A stretch of DNA of 64,000 bases from Tachypleus tridentatus (GCF_004210375.1 NW_027467782.1:19323276-19387275); one strand, 5' to 3'; counted from the first letter of the stretch, positions 34,257 to 45,575 are shown. The notes: a model not told the origin generated them from the letters alone. Translations and numbers: made by a program.

Positions 34257-36192
34257 CTAAACAATAATAAAATAATAATAAATAAAAACGCGATTTATTT
34301 ATTTCAGTTTTCTATATAAACAATACTATTAAAGATTAACTCTAAATAGTTGTGTTTTTTGTTGTTTTTTTTCGTAAACAAACAGATCTACAAAAACACT
34401 TGATAAATCACCATACAGAAGTTTGGTGAGAAGTGTTAACTGTAACTGAAAAGTTTGTTTACCTCATTTGTAAGGTTAATTAAACATATTCAGCTTTACT
34501 AGGTTCATATTAGTATTTTCACAAATTAACTACCAAAGGGGCACTGAACACACTTGAAATTTTCAAATATCCAACCCTACCATTCAATTAAAAGATAATT
34601 GGGTATTGAGGTCAAATGCTCTCTCACCCCTGTTCCACATACTTTAATTATCAAGAACTGGAAGATAACATGTAGCTTATCATAAAGCAATAAGACAAAT
34701 CGAAATTAGTGTCAGCTCTTCCATCCACCAAGGATATCTTACAACTGTAGGTTTGGAAGCCCAGGGGAAAGTAACCTTGAGAACCACTTCAGTTGGATCT
34801 TAAGAGAGAGAGTTGTTTTACACATTGTATAGATTACATGAAACAGAAAGAAAACTTCAAATGTAACTTAATAAAAAAGTGTACAATTCTTTAAACTAAA
34901 AATAAACTTGATTTAACATATTAAAAAAATTCAATTAAATAAATATGATATTTCTTATATATTTTCATATTAAACATTGATAACAACCTTTACAATTTGA
35001 CAACTGTAAAAATACATTTTTTCTTTACAGTTTAAACAGATAATTAGCAAAGAAAAATGACGCCTGTTATATTATTTGATCTCCTTACTAGTAGACAAGT
35101 AGTACAGTTATGTAATAACTACAACTATATAGTTATATAACATAAAATCAGTCAGGTTTTCCAACATATTTAAATTGTTAGACAATATATCAAGAAACCT
35201 ACTGACTTTCCCTTCCAAACACACGTGATCAGACTATATAAGAAAAATCTCGACATTTTCTTTACGATAATTGACATATTATTCAATTCAGTATGATACA
35301 GTTAGTTAAATTAACTTTGATTCACTTAAATTGTAAGAATATATAACACAAATTAAACAAACTGTCTTTCCATTGAGTAAATAAAGCCAGTGTGTTTAAT
35401 AGCTATTCACTTACTGTATTAAGTTCTACAATAAGCTTCTTCACTTATTATGGTACATAATTCTTTTTGCTATCGAATCGTATCCACTGAATGGTAGTCA
35501 TTTCAACACTATTATTAACAGTAATTTTTACAATTTTTTTCTTCACTGTGAATTTCCAACATAAAGAACTATTATTTCGACTATAAACATTGAAAGTTGT
35601 ACGTCACTGCTCACGAAGTTTTTCGCTTACTTGGTAACAATTCTTTCTGATAGTTTTATTCAGAACTTATGAGACGATGCTAAAGTTTTTATAATCCAAT
35701 ATAATTATAATATTATATAAAAACATTTGTTTTGTATTTGGACAAATTACTTTCTTTTATTTCAACAACGAGATTATGTATGCAATATAAGCATAGATTT
35801 AAGTTACGTTTTGTGACATATACTGTTTTAGTTAAATATCTTTAGGTATTTTTAGTAATGATGTGAAGCACACAGATCGAGACCCCGTTATATTCGTTTG
35901 TTTTTCAATTGCGAGGACAGCTTAACGAGGGATTTCAGTGCTAGCCGTTCCTAATTTTGAAATGATATACTAGAGAGAAGACAGCTATTCAATACTATCT
36001 GTCGTAAATGTTTGAGCCCATTTTTAAAAACGAGTAGTGGGATTTCCCAATAAATACAAAGTTTTTGATGCACTAAAAACCATGAAAGTTATAAAGAAGT
36101 TTTATTGTAACAATCTGTTTGAGCAAAAATAAACCTTTTTAAAATTTTAAGGAAACAATAAAAGAAACTTTAAAACCCTTTTGTTCCATTAC
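34257..36192. other. intron or intergenic, AT-rich
   Basis: No exon recognised. A non-AT-rich patch near 34690-34800 has no open frame I trust and may be a transposon fragment. A SINE-A relic (35893-36055) lies inside. Confidence 0.4.
35893..36055 (-). repeat. SINE-A, old fragment
   Basis: Diverged minus-strand body with GTGCTAGCCGTTCCTAATTT, AGAGAAGACAGCTATTCAAT and CGAGTAGTGGGATTTCCCAA. The tRNA head is missing. Confidence 0.7.
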
Positions 36193-36294
36193 TTCTACAA
36201 AGATCTTTATTATCGGCTCCTTTTCATCAGTAATTTCGTCTTCTGGACGAGTTACATAGGCGTCAGCAGCAAAAGATGCCATGTAAGTCCTCTC
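36193..36294 (-). CDS. candidate exon of a minus-strand gene
   Basis: A good acceptor (CTTACTATTCTCAG) is followed by a 34-codon open stretch, ERTYMASFAADAYVTRPEDE then ITDEKEPIIKIFVE, ending at a plausible donor GAA|GTAATG. Entry and exit are both phase 0. The charged, non-repetitive composition supports coding. It could belong to the gene ending at 31704, but its exit phase does not fit the entry phase of the exon at 34256, so another exon would have to lie between, or it is a separate gene. No family recognised. Confidence 0.45.
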
Positions 36295-36822
36295 CTGAGA
36301 ATAGTAAGAGTAATGCAGATAGTATTAATAGGAAATTACACGAAGGTTGTTAAAAACTATCATATGAAAATAAGACAGTTCAATTTTCATTACAATTAAA
36401 TGATATAAAAAATAACGTATCGTTTTATGAACGAAATCGATAAAAACACAGTTTAATTAACGTAGATGGGAGTATTTTAAAATTCCTATCTGGTGCAGTA
36501 ACAACAGTTTGATCAACAGAGACAATTCCATAAAGAGATTATTTACTTTGTAGGTGAACAAACGAATAACATGAATTATTTGACTCAGCCAACTGAAAAC
36601 CATGATTAGAAAAGTATACAGATCATTGGTAAGTATCACTAATATATCAATACATATTAGAGAGAAACAAAATAAAATACATAAAACAAGAGCTGAGATG
36701 TTAGTTTTCAATGACAAAATTCAGAATAATTAACAGTAGTTAGCTTTTACAGTGGAAAACAGTAGATCGGAGTTAGCTAAGTTAGTACAAGCGCTGTATG
36801 TGACCGCAAATAGAAAGTTAAA

Positions 36823-37151
36823 TTCTTGCTTTCTACTCTAAGTAAGCTATCAAATCTATTAAACAAAAGCAAAAGATTACCTCACACTTACAGTTTGTGG
36901 TCCCTACACAGCTATCAGATTTTCATTTATTACACGTGGACTGACATTACTACAGCTACAATTAGAGGTACCTTGAAAATGTTTAAACAAATTGAAAAGA
37001 AATGCACTTATTGTTGCTGTATTAATATCAGTCCACGTGTAATACATGAAAATCTGACAACTATATGTAGGGACCTTAAACTGTAAATGTGATGTAATCT
37101 TTCACTTTTGTCTAATATATTTGACAGCTTACTTGGAGTAGAAAACAAGAA
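36823..37151. mobile_element. foldback element, ~140-bp inverted arms
   Basis: The arms 36823-36964 and 37008-37151 are inverted copies of each other at roughly 85-90% identity (for example TTATTACACGTGGACTGACA versus the complement of a near-identical stretch at 37027-37046). They are separated by a ~43-bp loop starting GAGGTACCTTG. A transcript would fold into a long hairpin. It may be a foldback or MITE-like transposon; I see no clear target duplication. The open frame 36826-37086 is a by-product. Confidence 0.85.
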
Positions 37152-37207
37152 CTTTACTAACTAATTAACTGTAGAGAATGAAAAGCTTTTCGAATGATCA
37201 AGCACAC

Positions 37208-37322
37208 ATAGTTTTTCTTATAACAAAACCACATCGGACATTTACTGTGTCCACCGTGGGCAATCGAACTCCTGATCTTAGCGTTGTAAATCCATAGACT
37301 TACCGCTGTCCCATCGGGAGAC
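37208..37322 (-). repeat. SINE-C copy (tRNA-like)
   Basis: Minus strand: tail side TTTTTCTTATAACAAAACCA, body ACATCGGACATTTACTGTGT, and head TTAGCGTTGTAAATCCATAG / ACTTACCGCTGTCCCATCGG. Confidence 0.85.
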
Positions 37323-38123
37323 TATTTCATTAAAACAATAACTCCATGAACATAGTTATTTAATGTTAAGTGTTAACTGATTTTATCTGTTGTCAGTCCA
37401 AAAGTGGTTGCTTATCAGTTCGATTATAAGACTATAATCGTAACGTTTTTTAATTAATGATTAAATGGTACAATAGATTATATTACACGTTTTTAAGCTG
37501 TGAGTTTTTGTTTCTATTTTTCTCTGTAAATATGCACTCTACTTAAACTAAACACATACTTATACGACTTGGATTTAAATCTATTCATAAAGAATGTGAA
37601 AAAACAACGTATTTGCGAGTCATTTGAAAATACTGAACCACAAGAATAAGAGGATCAATTTAAAATAAAACACCAGTTTTAACAAATGAAGTTTTAATTA
37701 AAATTCCTTTTAACCAAAGAAATTATTCAGTCACATTTATTCCAGTTTAAACATTGAATCATCGTGTAATATCATTGCTTCGCTAACTTAAACATTTTCT
37801 ACCCATCCTGTACACATTTTACAAAGCATAAAGAAAAAATATTTTTTATTGCTATAGATGAGACCGACTAACGGGTTCTAGCACTAAAGAAATCTCCTAT
37901 AACGAAATTTCCGCACACCACTAACTTAAAATCGGTTATGAGCAAATTGAGAAAAATGAGGCAGAAATATTTGCGAGCAAATGTGATGTTAAACATAATT
38001 ATTAGGCTTCACTAACCTCTGCACTCCCCATCAAAACTTTATACTATTAAAGAAACATCCGTTTATGGTAAGAACGAAAATATCTAATTTGTATACGTAA
38101 AAATAAATGTAGAGCTAAGTTGT
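37323..38123. other. intergenic, nothing recognised
   Basis: AT-rich spacer without coding or repeat signal. Confidence 0.4.
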
Positions 38124-38232
38124 TTATGTTTTTGTGTTTTCTTTTAGCAAAGCCACGTCGGGCTATCTGCTGAGCTCACCGAGGGGACTCGAACCTTTGA
38201 TTTTAGCGTTGTAAATCCGTAAACTAAGCTAG
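38124..38232 (-). repeat. SINE-C copy (tRNA-like)
   Basis: Minus strand: GTTTTCTTTTAGCAAAGCCA, CGTCGGGCTATCTGCTGAGC, CACCGAGGGGACTCGAACCT and TTAGCGTTGTAAATCCGTAA identify the family; the extreme 5' end of the head is lost. Confidence 0.85.
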
Positions 38233-38751
38233 CAAAAAAGAAAGAATCGAACGGCAGTGTTATTGACAGTTTGAAACTACTGTAGCCACGGGCAGTGATA
38301 TTAACAGTTCGAAACTACTGTGTAGAAACTTTAAATAGATGGAAAGTGTAGTGTATCAGTAAGATATCTTTAGAGTTTCAAATTTTTATCCAAATCTTTG
38401 AATTCCTGAGGTTGATTTGTCAGAGAGTATCTTGTTTACTTTTAGCCTCGTTAACTACCAAGCTCTGTTAGAGAAAAATCAGGAATTCCATAGCTCTAAC
38501 CAGTGAATACAAATGCTTTACAAACGATAATTAATGACAGATTAATTTTTTTCTTTGTTTGAACATCCGGCTTGGTTGTTTACAAAAAAAGTAACACAAA
38601 ATATGAAATTTTTATCGTGAAAAAATTAAGTTAAAAGTGATACTATTGCCATCATAATCTTACGTATACATGGGCAATATAAATAATTTTGCAGTCAATA
38701 CACATGTAGAAACGGGCAAATTTACATAATGTATGAATAAAATAACATATA
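38233..38751. other. intergenic; short direct repeat
   Basis: No gene. Near 38250-38320 a ~48-bp motif repeats once (GGCAGTGTTATTGACAGTTT, then GGCAGTGATATTAACAGTTC, each followed by GAAACTACTGT). Confidence 0.45.
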
Positions 38752-39017
38752 ATTGTTTGTGAATTTCGCACAAAACTACTCAAGGGCTATCTGTGTTAGC
38801 CGTCCCTAATTTAGCAGCGTAAGACTAGAGAAAAGGCAGCTAGTCATCACTACCCACCGCCAACTTTTGGGCTATTCTTTTACCAACGAAAAGTAGGATT
38901 GACCGTTTATAACACCCCCATGCTGAAAGTGTGAGCATGTTTGGCGCGACGGGGATGCGAACCCGCGATGCTGAAATTACGAGTCGCATGCCTTAGCACG
39001 CTTAGCTATGGCGGGCC
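38752..39017 (-). repeat. SINE-A, near-complete copy
   Basis: Minus-strand copy from the tail (GTTTGTGAATTTCGCACAAA) to the tRNA-like head (complement ending GGGCCC at 39017). It abuts the 3' side of the Tigger relic. Confidence 0.92.
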
Positions 39018-39099
39018 CTGACAGCATATCAATCAAGATTTACATGTATTTGTACTAAATTTATACAAAAATATTTAGAAATACTTTTTTCGAGATTTG

Positions 39100-39745
39100 T
39101 GACTGTAATATAAATCCCTTTCACGTATCAGCCCTCAAATATATTCTACCATCATGTTTTCGTTATACACGCTCCTACTCAATGTTGAAAACTTGATGGG
39201 TCATATATCCTCTTTGTTCAATAATATCTTTTAAAACTGGTGAGCACATTGATGTTGCTTCCTTGTCAGCACCTACCACCTGTAGGCTGTGTAAATTATG
39301 CTCTTTTTTTTTAAATCTGTCAAGGCCCCCCAGTGGCTCAGCGGTATGTCTGCGGACTTACACGCTAAAATCCGGGTTTCGATACCCGTGGTGGGCAGAG
39401 CACAGGTAGCCCATTGTATAGCTTTGAGCTTAATTCAAAACAATATAAAAAAAACAATAATATGTCAAGTCAGCCTTTACTATCCATTATCTTCGCGCAA
39501 TACCGATTTAGTAACTTAACAGATGCAGGTGTGGAAGACTCAGCATTTTGTATAATTTTCTCTTTCTTGATAGCTGCTATAGTTGATGGTGAGAACTTAA
39601 ATGCTTTGGAGTTTTTAGTAAGTCTTTGGCTTTCATCAAACTTCTTGATGGTTTCCAGTTTTGTTGTAACTGAGAAGGCTTTTCTCGCAGTTTTTTTGGC
39701 TTACCGCTGGCACTGGAATCACTTGCAGTACACTTACTAATCATT
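39100..39745 (-). pseudogene. Tigger/pogo transposase relic, split by SINE-B
   Basis: Upstream part (39745 down to ~39480): CTASDSSASGKPKK, then shifting frame to ARKAFSVTTKLETIKKFDES, QRLTKNSKAF and STIAAIKKEKIIQNAESSTP, which is the N-terminal CENP-B/Psq-type helix-turn-helix of Tigger elements. After the SINE-B (39326-39445), 39300 down to ~39110 reads LHSLQVVGADKEATSMCSPV, LKDIIEQRGYMTHQVFNIE and a broken continuation, matching the start of the DDE domain where the first catalytic Asp (FNVDETGL in the family) would lie. Everything between, and all after, is lost. Confidence 0.78.
39326..39445 (+). repeat. SINE-B, well-preserved copy
   Basis: Best copy of the family in the window: CCCCCAGTGGCTCAGCGGTA head, TCTGCGGACTTACACGCTAA, B box GGTTTCGATACC, body GAGCACAGGTAGCCCATTGT and an ATTCAAAACAA tail. 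It is inserted within the Tigger relic. Confidence 0.9.
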
Positions 39746-40627
39746 TTGTATTTAAGGACAAAGTATAGTCTAAATAAAACTTTATAAGTACATTGGTTGA
39801 CATCTTTCACGATCCAAACAAGACGCTTGGGATGTATGAACTCTTCGCACACAGACTGGTTAAACTAATGTGCCATGGCGTTTTATTAAGTTACATTCAA
39901 AATATAATTAAACCACTTAACTACCATGATGTACGAACAAACTTGAAAACAAACCATAGATAATAATGCAGCTTTTAATATATAATTTTTTTTAGTTCTT
40001 AATAATATAAAAAAAATATTTAAAAACAATTTTAAATTACCCTAGTGAGATAATTTGAATATTTGTTCTTCAGTTATTACCTCTTTTGAACTTCCCCCCT
40101 TAAACTATGAAATGTTATGTAAAATATTATTAATCTTCTAAATCTTTATCTTATGTCCTTCAATCATATGGAACTACAGAGCAACCAATAAAAATGCGAG
40201 AACCCCTTGCCACACCCACCTTCAACTTGCTCAAATTTACAAATTGCTAATACATTTTTCTGAGGCTAAGTCCTATTAAATTTATAACCAATAGGAAGTC
40301 TTGAATACAAATAATTGATTAAAGTATGATCCATCCTATATGATAATTGATAAATTTAGCTAATTAGATAGCCAAAGACAGTGAGATATTTTCTCAATGA
40401 CAAACTGGGTATATCCTGCTTCAAACATAAATTATTGTGATATTATATTTTCCTTCCTTTCTCTCTCTCTCTTTTGAAGAATAGTATCAGTTTTTCAACA
40501 GATTTTCTACTGGTTATAAATTATGTTGTGATAAATTTGTTATACATTTCACATGTATTTTTTGAGGAGTTCAGCATTTTTAAAATCATACACCAGTTTA
40601 AAAATGTTATTTTTGTATTTCTTTTAG
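39746..40627. other. spacer upstream of the anoctamin exons
   Basis: AT-rich. Presumably intron of the anoctamin gene, since the exon at 40628 begins at a splice acceptor and earlier exons must lie upstream. I could not identify one here. A pyrimidine-rich (CT)n run lies at 40452-40473. Confidence 0.4.
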
Positions 40628-40776
40628 ATACCAGAGTTTCAGTATTCAAGGGGTAATGAAAAAAAATTAAAAAGAGGTATAAGTGGTGTTTGTCATTCAA
40701 TTTCAAACCTCTTTGCCTCCAAAACATCAAAGAGGCAACAGTTTACAACTGAATATAGAAGAGCTAGGGAATACTT
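40628..40776 (+). CDS. anoctamin (TMEM16) exon, N-terminal cytoplasmic domain
   Basis: Acceptor TATTTCTTTTAG precedes, donor ACTT|GTAAGT follows. The 149-nt exon enters in phase 0 and leaves in phase 2, reading IPEFQYSRGNEKKLKRGISG, then VCHSISNLFASKTSKRQQFT and TEYRRAREYL. The end, 'QxFTxxYxRxRxxxL', corresponds to the linker just before the FDI..FF motif in anoctamins (the region of 'EFFTAPF.K.R' in vertebrate members). Anoctamins are ten-pass membrane proteins acting as calcium-activated chloride channels or lipid scramblases. This exon joins in frame with the next one, which carries the stronger family signal. Which subfamily cannot be told from this part. Confidence 0.78.
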
Positions 40777-41960
40777 GTAAGTACACATGTTTGGGCTTTT
40801 TGGATTTTATTTGCTATAAATCTTTGTGATTTTAGTCAGGTGATATTCTGTACATTGAGTGTTTTAATATTTTTAATGTTTGGTTAGTTTTGTATTTTGG
40901 CCAAAGCAACCTAAGGGCTAACTGTGTTAGCCATCCCTAATTTAGCAGTGACATACCAAAGAGAAGACAGCTAGTTAGAACCACCTACTACCCACTCTTG
41001 AACTACTCTTTTTATTAACAAAGAGTGTAATGGATTTTAATGTTACAACATCCCAATAGGTAAAAGTATGAACATGTTTGGGGATAACAGGGATTTGAAC
41101 CCATAACCAACAGATAGTGAGTCAAACCATTACCATCATTTCTTTTCACTATGGGCTTGGTTTAATCTGCCAAGTTTGTGACTCCAAATTTATCTTTATA
41201 GTTTCACCACAATAATTTCTAATACGTTTTGTGTATCTTCATAAAAATTTCATCAACTGTGAATGATCATTAAATCATTTGTTGAGAAAAACATAATTTA
41301 TAATGAAGTCTCTTTCACTGCAAGAGTCTGTGAATATGTGGAATTAGAAAATTGACTACTGTGGGTGTAAAGTGATTATCATGTAGATTAAAAGCACTTA
41401 AAGCATCTGAAATTTAAATTTAAACATCGTAAATAAACTTAAAACATTTTAGTCAGTAAAACTAGACTGTATTTTGTATTATTCTACCCAAACTCGATAT
41501 GAAGTTTGTCAGTATGGCCAATCTTGTAACCATTAAAATAAATCAAAATTATCCTTTTTTTTTTGTAAAGTTGGTTAGAAAGGATTTTAGATTTAACAAA
41601 GGATTTGTATTTATTATTAAGCCTGTATCGTTCATCAGCTTCTATATTAAACACTTTAGATTGACAAGTAAGATCTATATAATAGTGCATGTAATGTCAC
41701 ATCAGAATAAGATAAATAACATAAGTCATAACATCCTTTACTGGCCCAGTAAAGGTTTCCAGTAAGAAAAGAGTATTGTCATGTCACTACATCTGTATTA
41801 TTATTTATTGTGTTATACATCTTAAGGAACTCCAATAGTTAATTACTTTGTAAATGTGACTTGTTGCTCTAACAGATGAAAGAGGTTTGTAATTTTAAAA
41901 ATATTTTGTTCATGTGTGTTCATATTTGTGTGAAAGTTATTTTTACTGGTCTTTTTAAAG
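40777..41960 (+). other. anoctamin intron
   Basis: Canonical GTAAGT ... TTTAAAG intron of 1184 bp. It contains one antisense SINE-A (40889-41133). The open frame 41499-41765 is AT-rich noise. Confidence 0.7.
40889..41133 (-). repeat. SINE-A, old diverged copy in an anoctamin intron
   Basis: Minus-strand copy with TTAGCCATCCCTAATTTAGC, GAAGACAGCTAGTTAGAACC and GAACATGTTTGGGGATAACA. Divergence is well above that of the copies at 8361 or 24055. Confidence 0.82.
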
Positions 41961-42076
41961 ATTTGATGTTCCAGAGAAGAAATATTTCTTTAACCCAGCC
42001 CAACGTTCCCAAATTGTGGACTTCATTTTGAAGAGAAAAAGGTTCAGTGACAACAGAGAAGAACCTTATGCATTTG
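41961..42076 (+). CDS. anoctamin (TMEM16) exon, FF-NPAxRS motif
   Basis: The exon follows TCTTTTTAAAG and completes a split Leu codon from the previous exon. It reads FDVPEKKYFFNPAQRSQIVD, then FILKRKRFSDNREEPYAFG. 'FF(N/D)xAxRSxIVxxIL' is a hallmark of the anoctamin N-terminal domain. The next conserved stretch, GITKLI..., starts in a later exon. To join them in frame the exon must end at G42076 with a GC donor (GCAAGT at 42077-42082). The alternative GT donor at 42081 would throw the next exon out of frame. Confidence 0.88.
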
Positions 42077-45000
42077 GCAAGTGAAAAAGAAATTTGTAAT
42101 ATATTTTAACATAATATGTATTTAGTTTCCTTTCTGTATAATTTACTGTGCATCAGAATTACTGAGAAAAATTCATAAGCTAAATTTATACTTTTTGAAA
42201 ATAAATTTCTTTATTATGAACTAAGTCATTAGATAATCTAGGAGAGAAAACTGAATTTGTTCAATTAATTTTATAAAATATGAAATTCTTTTATGTGCCA
42301 TACATATGTGTTTTTCTTTGTATTTTAAAATGATAACATTTAGTAATGAGTTTATAATAATTAATATGCATGTAGTTAGCTTTTTTTGAGAGGTGCTAAA
42401 AGTATAAAAAAAGTTTCCAAACAAAGCAAACTTTTTAAATTGACTTTTGTAATAATTTCTGTAAATCTTCCAACTATTCTAAAAGGTAGTTCATCATGTT
42501 TACTTGTAAAAACAGTTTTACACAAAGTACCATCATATACAAGTGGTGATGCAAATTTCAGTTTTGAGTACAAATTAGCTTTCATAAATTGGTTACTCTT
42601 TTGCTGTGACCTCTTCTGTGGGTGATTCAAAGTGCTCGTTCCACAACCGCCTACCGTGTTATACACAAAAATTAATTACACACTTTTATGGAGAGTCTAT
42701 GTTAATAAATTTAGTTTTTAGTTCACTTTTATTTTTTGGCCAATCAATTTTAACTTCTAAATTTTGAGAAGTAGCATAACAAACGTTGTAAGATGTAACT
42801 TTTCTATATCATGTTAGGATTTACTAACAGGAACAGTAAGCTACTAAAATTTACATTAAAGTAGAAACGTGAGCTAAACATAATTATAAGTAAGAATTTG
42901 AAATTTGCATAGCTTACCTTTTTGATTTACTGATATATCCTTAAATTATTTAGTCCAGCATGGTCAGCTGGACAGGGCACTTGAATCACAGTCTGATGGT
43001 TGCAGATTTAAATTCCTGTCACACCAAACATGCTTGCCTTTCAACTGTGGAGGCATTATAGTGTAACAGTCAATCCCACTATTCATCGGTAAAAGAGTAG
43101 CTCAAGAGTTAATGGTGGGCAGTGATGACTAGCTGCCTTCCCTCTAGTCTAAATTTGGGACATCTAGCACAGATAGCCCTCAAATATTTATTAGAAATAA
43201 TGTTATGAAATCTGTTAATTAAAAGTTACAGTGTGTATTTTTAGGGCCAACACTTAAATATCTGTGTCTTAAAATACCCTTTGGGTTATAATGATTTGTA
43301 CTTGTCATCATTATATTTTGTTTTGACCTTGTACTGACCAGCTGCTGATTTATTTTCTCATGTATATATAAAATCCCAAGATGGAATGTCCACCTGAACT
43401 TTTCTGTCATATTAAACTTTACAATTTAAATTCAGAGACTTGTATTTTTTAATGTAGTTTGACATAAGACTATCAGTGTGTACTAGAAGTTTTGTTATTT
43501 ATCACATGATGTGAACAGTTAATGAATCTAATTTTATATAGCAAACTGACAAGAAGTGTTTAATATTCATAAGTTAATACACAGAAAACAAGAAGCTATA
43601 ATTATTAGAATGTACTGATTGATTGGTTGGCTACCTTTGCTTATTAACACTTGATTATATCTCATAAGTTTCAACTAGATTAAGTTTTAGTCCTAAAATT
43701 AATTGTGCTGAATAATATTCATAAATATAAAATTAATAGCTATAACTGTACTGTACACAAGTAATCAATATTTCTCATAAAGATCTGTCTGTGAATTTCT
43801 AAAGCCTAAAATGAATCAGTCTGAGTGAAAGTTTCCATTTGAAAAAGTAAAAAAATATTTTTCTGGCAAAACTTTACATATTATCTACTATTTTTTCAAC
43901 CGTAATACTAATAGAAATGAAATTACCAATGTGCAGTGAAATGAGAAACTGAAAAATATGAAATATAATGAACAAACATGTTTTTTCCTCTCTGAATGCT
44001 AGGCTTTCTATTTTCTTCAAAGTTTCAACTTAGCATCTCCCTATACTCTTCTTTTAATTTTATGGTTTTACTGCCTGTACATAGAACAAATGTCTCCTGT
44101 CTAAAGCTTAGGAAGTTGTAATATTGACAGATTAACTGATGAATAAAGAAATAGCAGAACATAGGTGAAAAACTAAAGATGTTATGAGAACAGTATAATT
44201 ATGATGTAAGAAAAATGTGAGTTCAAGAAGTCTTAATAGAAACAAATAAAATCTTTTAACCCTGGGTATTCCTGATACAATCACACAGAAGTGGAAACCA
44301 ATGCACAGTTAATTTAAATAACTTCAGCTGTGGTCCACTCTGTATTTTATGTAGAAAGTAAGCAACTTTCCCTAATGTTTAGGTCAGTCCTATATAGTTA
44401 GTGAGCTTTGTAACAGGTAAAAACAAGTTGTTTTGTGTTGTGATATAATATACATAGTCGTTTGATAATAAACAGTTTGGAAAGAAGTCAGTTAATTCTG
44501 CTCTTAGACTGTAACCCACTATAAGTATTGGAGGTGTGTGTGCTTTTTTATTTGGACAATATATTGTACAGGTCATTCAAGATGTTGTAAAAACATGTTG
44601 GTTCAAGATGTCTTGATAGAAATGAATAAAAAACCCACAATTTGAGCACTTTTGAAAAGTGGATCTTTCTTCAGTTACAAATTAGAAATGGTGGTGTAAT
44701 CAAATGAGTGATATACAAATAAAGGTAGTTTAGTGACATCAGGAACATCATGTGGTTTTCCAAGAAATGTCTATTTCTCTATGTTCTTGTGTAAACGTCT
44801 CATTTCCAGTATAATATAGCCAATGGTGATAATATATGCGAAAAGGTGCAAGGAATATTTTACTTCAGAAATGGCTGAATATGTGTGTATTTAAAACTGC
44901 ACTTATAAGTAAAGTAAAGGTGACACCTGGAGACAGGTTGAAAAAGATATACTAATTAGTTTATAAAAAATTATATGAAAAATTATCTTAAACAAATAGT

Positions 45001-45519
45001 ATGTGTTAGTAAATTCAGCTTTCACAATACGAGAATAAATAAGCAAAGAATAAAAATAATTTTTTTGACAAAGATGAAACCAGTGAACGAAGATCAACGA
45101 TTCCAAATTCTAGATTAAGTCCAAAAGGTTGATCAGTATTTAGATTAGCAATCCAATAAGTTTCTTTAATTTCTCTGTAAGCTTTAATTTTGAATCCTGT
45201 TTTCAATGGTTCAGCAGAACAGTATAATGAAACCTTATTTCATCTAAATAAGAAAGTGAAAATTTGGTAAATAATAATATGGTTATAGGCTTGTTAAACT
45301 ACTAAAAAACTTTGTCACTGGCAACCCTGTAGTACTTGACGTGAGTGCTTGGGTTTGTTACGTATGATATGTGTGTTCCAATATATATATATGATATGAT
45401 ATATAGTGATGAATAAAAGTCATTGCAATCAATGTTAACATTGTTTTATTAAATATTTTTACATTTAAATATTTCATGCCTTATGTATTTATATTGTTGT
45501 TTTTCTCCTATTTTTTCGG
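42077..45519 (+). other. anoctamin intron with non-canonical ends
   Basis: 3443-bp intron inferred from protein continuity. The donor is GCAAGTGA, a known minor class. The acceptor position after a fine pyrimidine tract (TTTTTCTCCTATTTTTTC) is CGG|GA, with GG where AG is expected. It holds one SINE-A (42953-43182). Otherwise no gene or repeat is recognised, although many short open frames occur. Confidence 0.6.
42953..43182 (+). repeat. SINE-A copy in an anoctamin intron
   Basis: Diverged full head (GTCCAGCATGGTCAGCTGGA) and body, ending at ACAGATAGCCCTCAA. The AAAC tail is missing and a short gap removes CTTACACTGCT. Confidence 0.88.
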
Positions 45520-45575
45520 GAATAACAAAGCTCATCAAAGATCGTGTCTACGAAGCTGCCTTTCCTTTACATGAG
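45520..45575 (+). CDS. anoctamin (TMEM16) exon, AAFPLHE motif
   Basis: Reads ITKLIKDRVYEAAFPLHE and ends at a consensus donor GAG|GTCAGT, phase 0. 'GI..L..xGxYxAAFPLH(D/E)' is strictly characteristic of anoctamins and directly follows the region encoded by the preceding exon in all family members I recall. The following exon, which should lead to the 'LLYxxWA' segment before the first membrane helix, is not visible downstream in canonical form; a tandem array begins about 160 bp further on. Confidence 0.85.

Noticed and set aside
36457..36717. Hydrophobic minus-strand frame as a membrane-protein exon
   Set aside because: AT-rich DNA readily encodes Leu/Ile/Phe runs; no acceptor and donor pair frames it and no family is recognisable.
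36826..37086. Plus-strand frame of 86 codons
   Set aside because: It lies across both arms and the loop of the foldback element, so it is a by-product of the inverted repeat.
39414..39740. 108-codon plus-strand frame with hydrophobic stretches
   Set aside because: It is antisense to the Tigger helix-turn-helix region and overlaps SINE-B; the minus strand has the real homology.
41499..42666. Several 60-96-codon frames around the anoctamin exons
   Set aside because: AT-rich frames inside introns without splice sites or family motifs.
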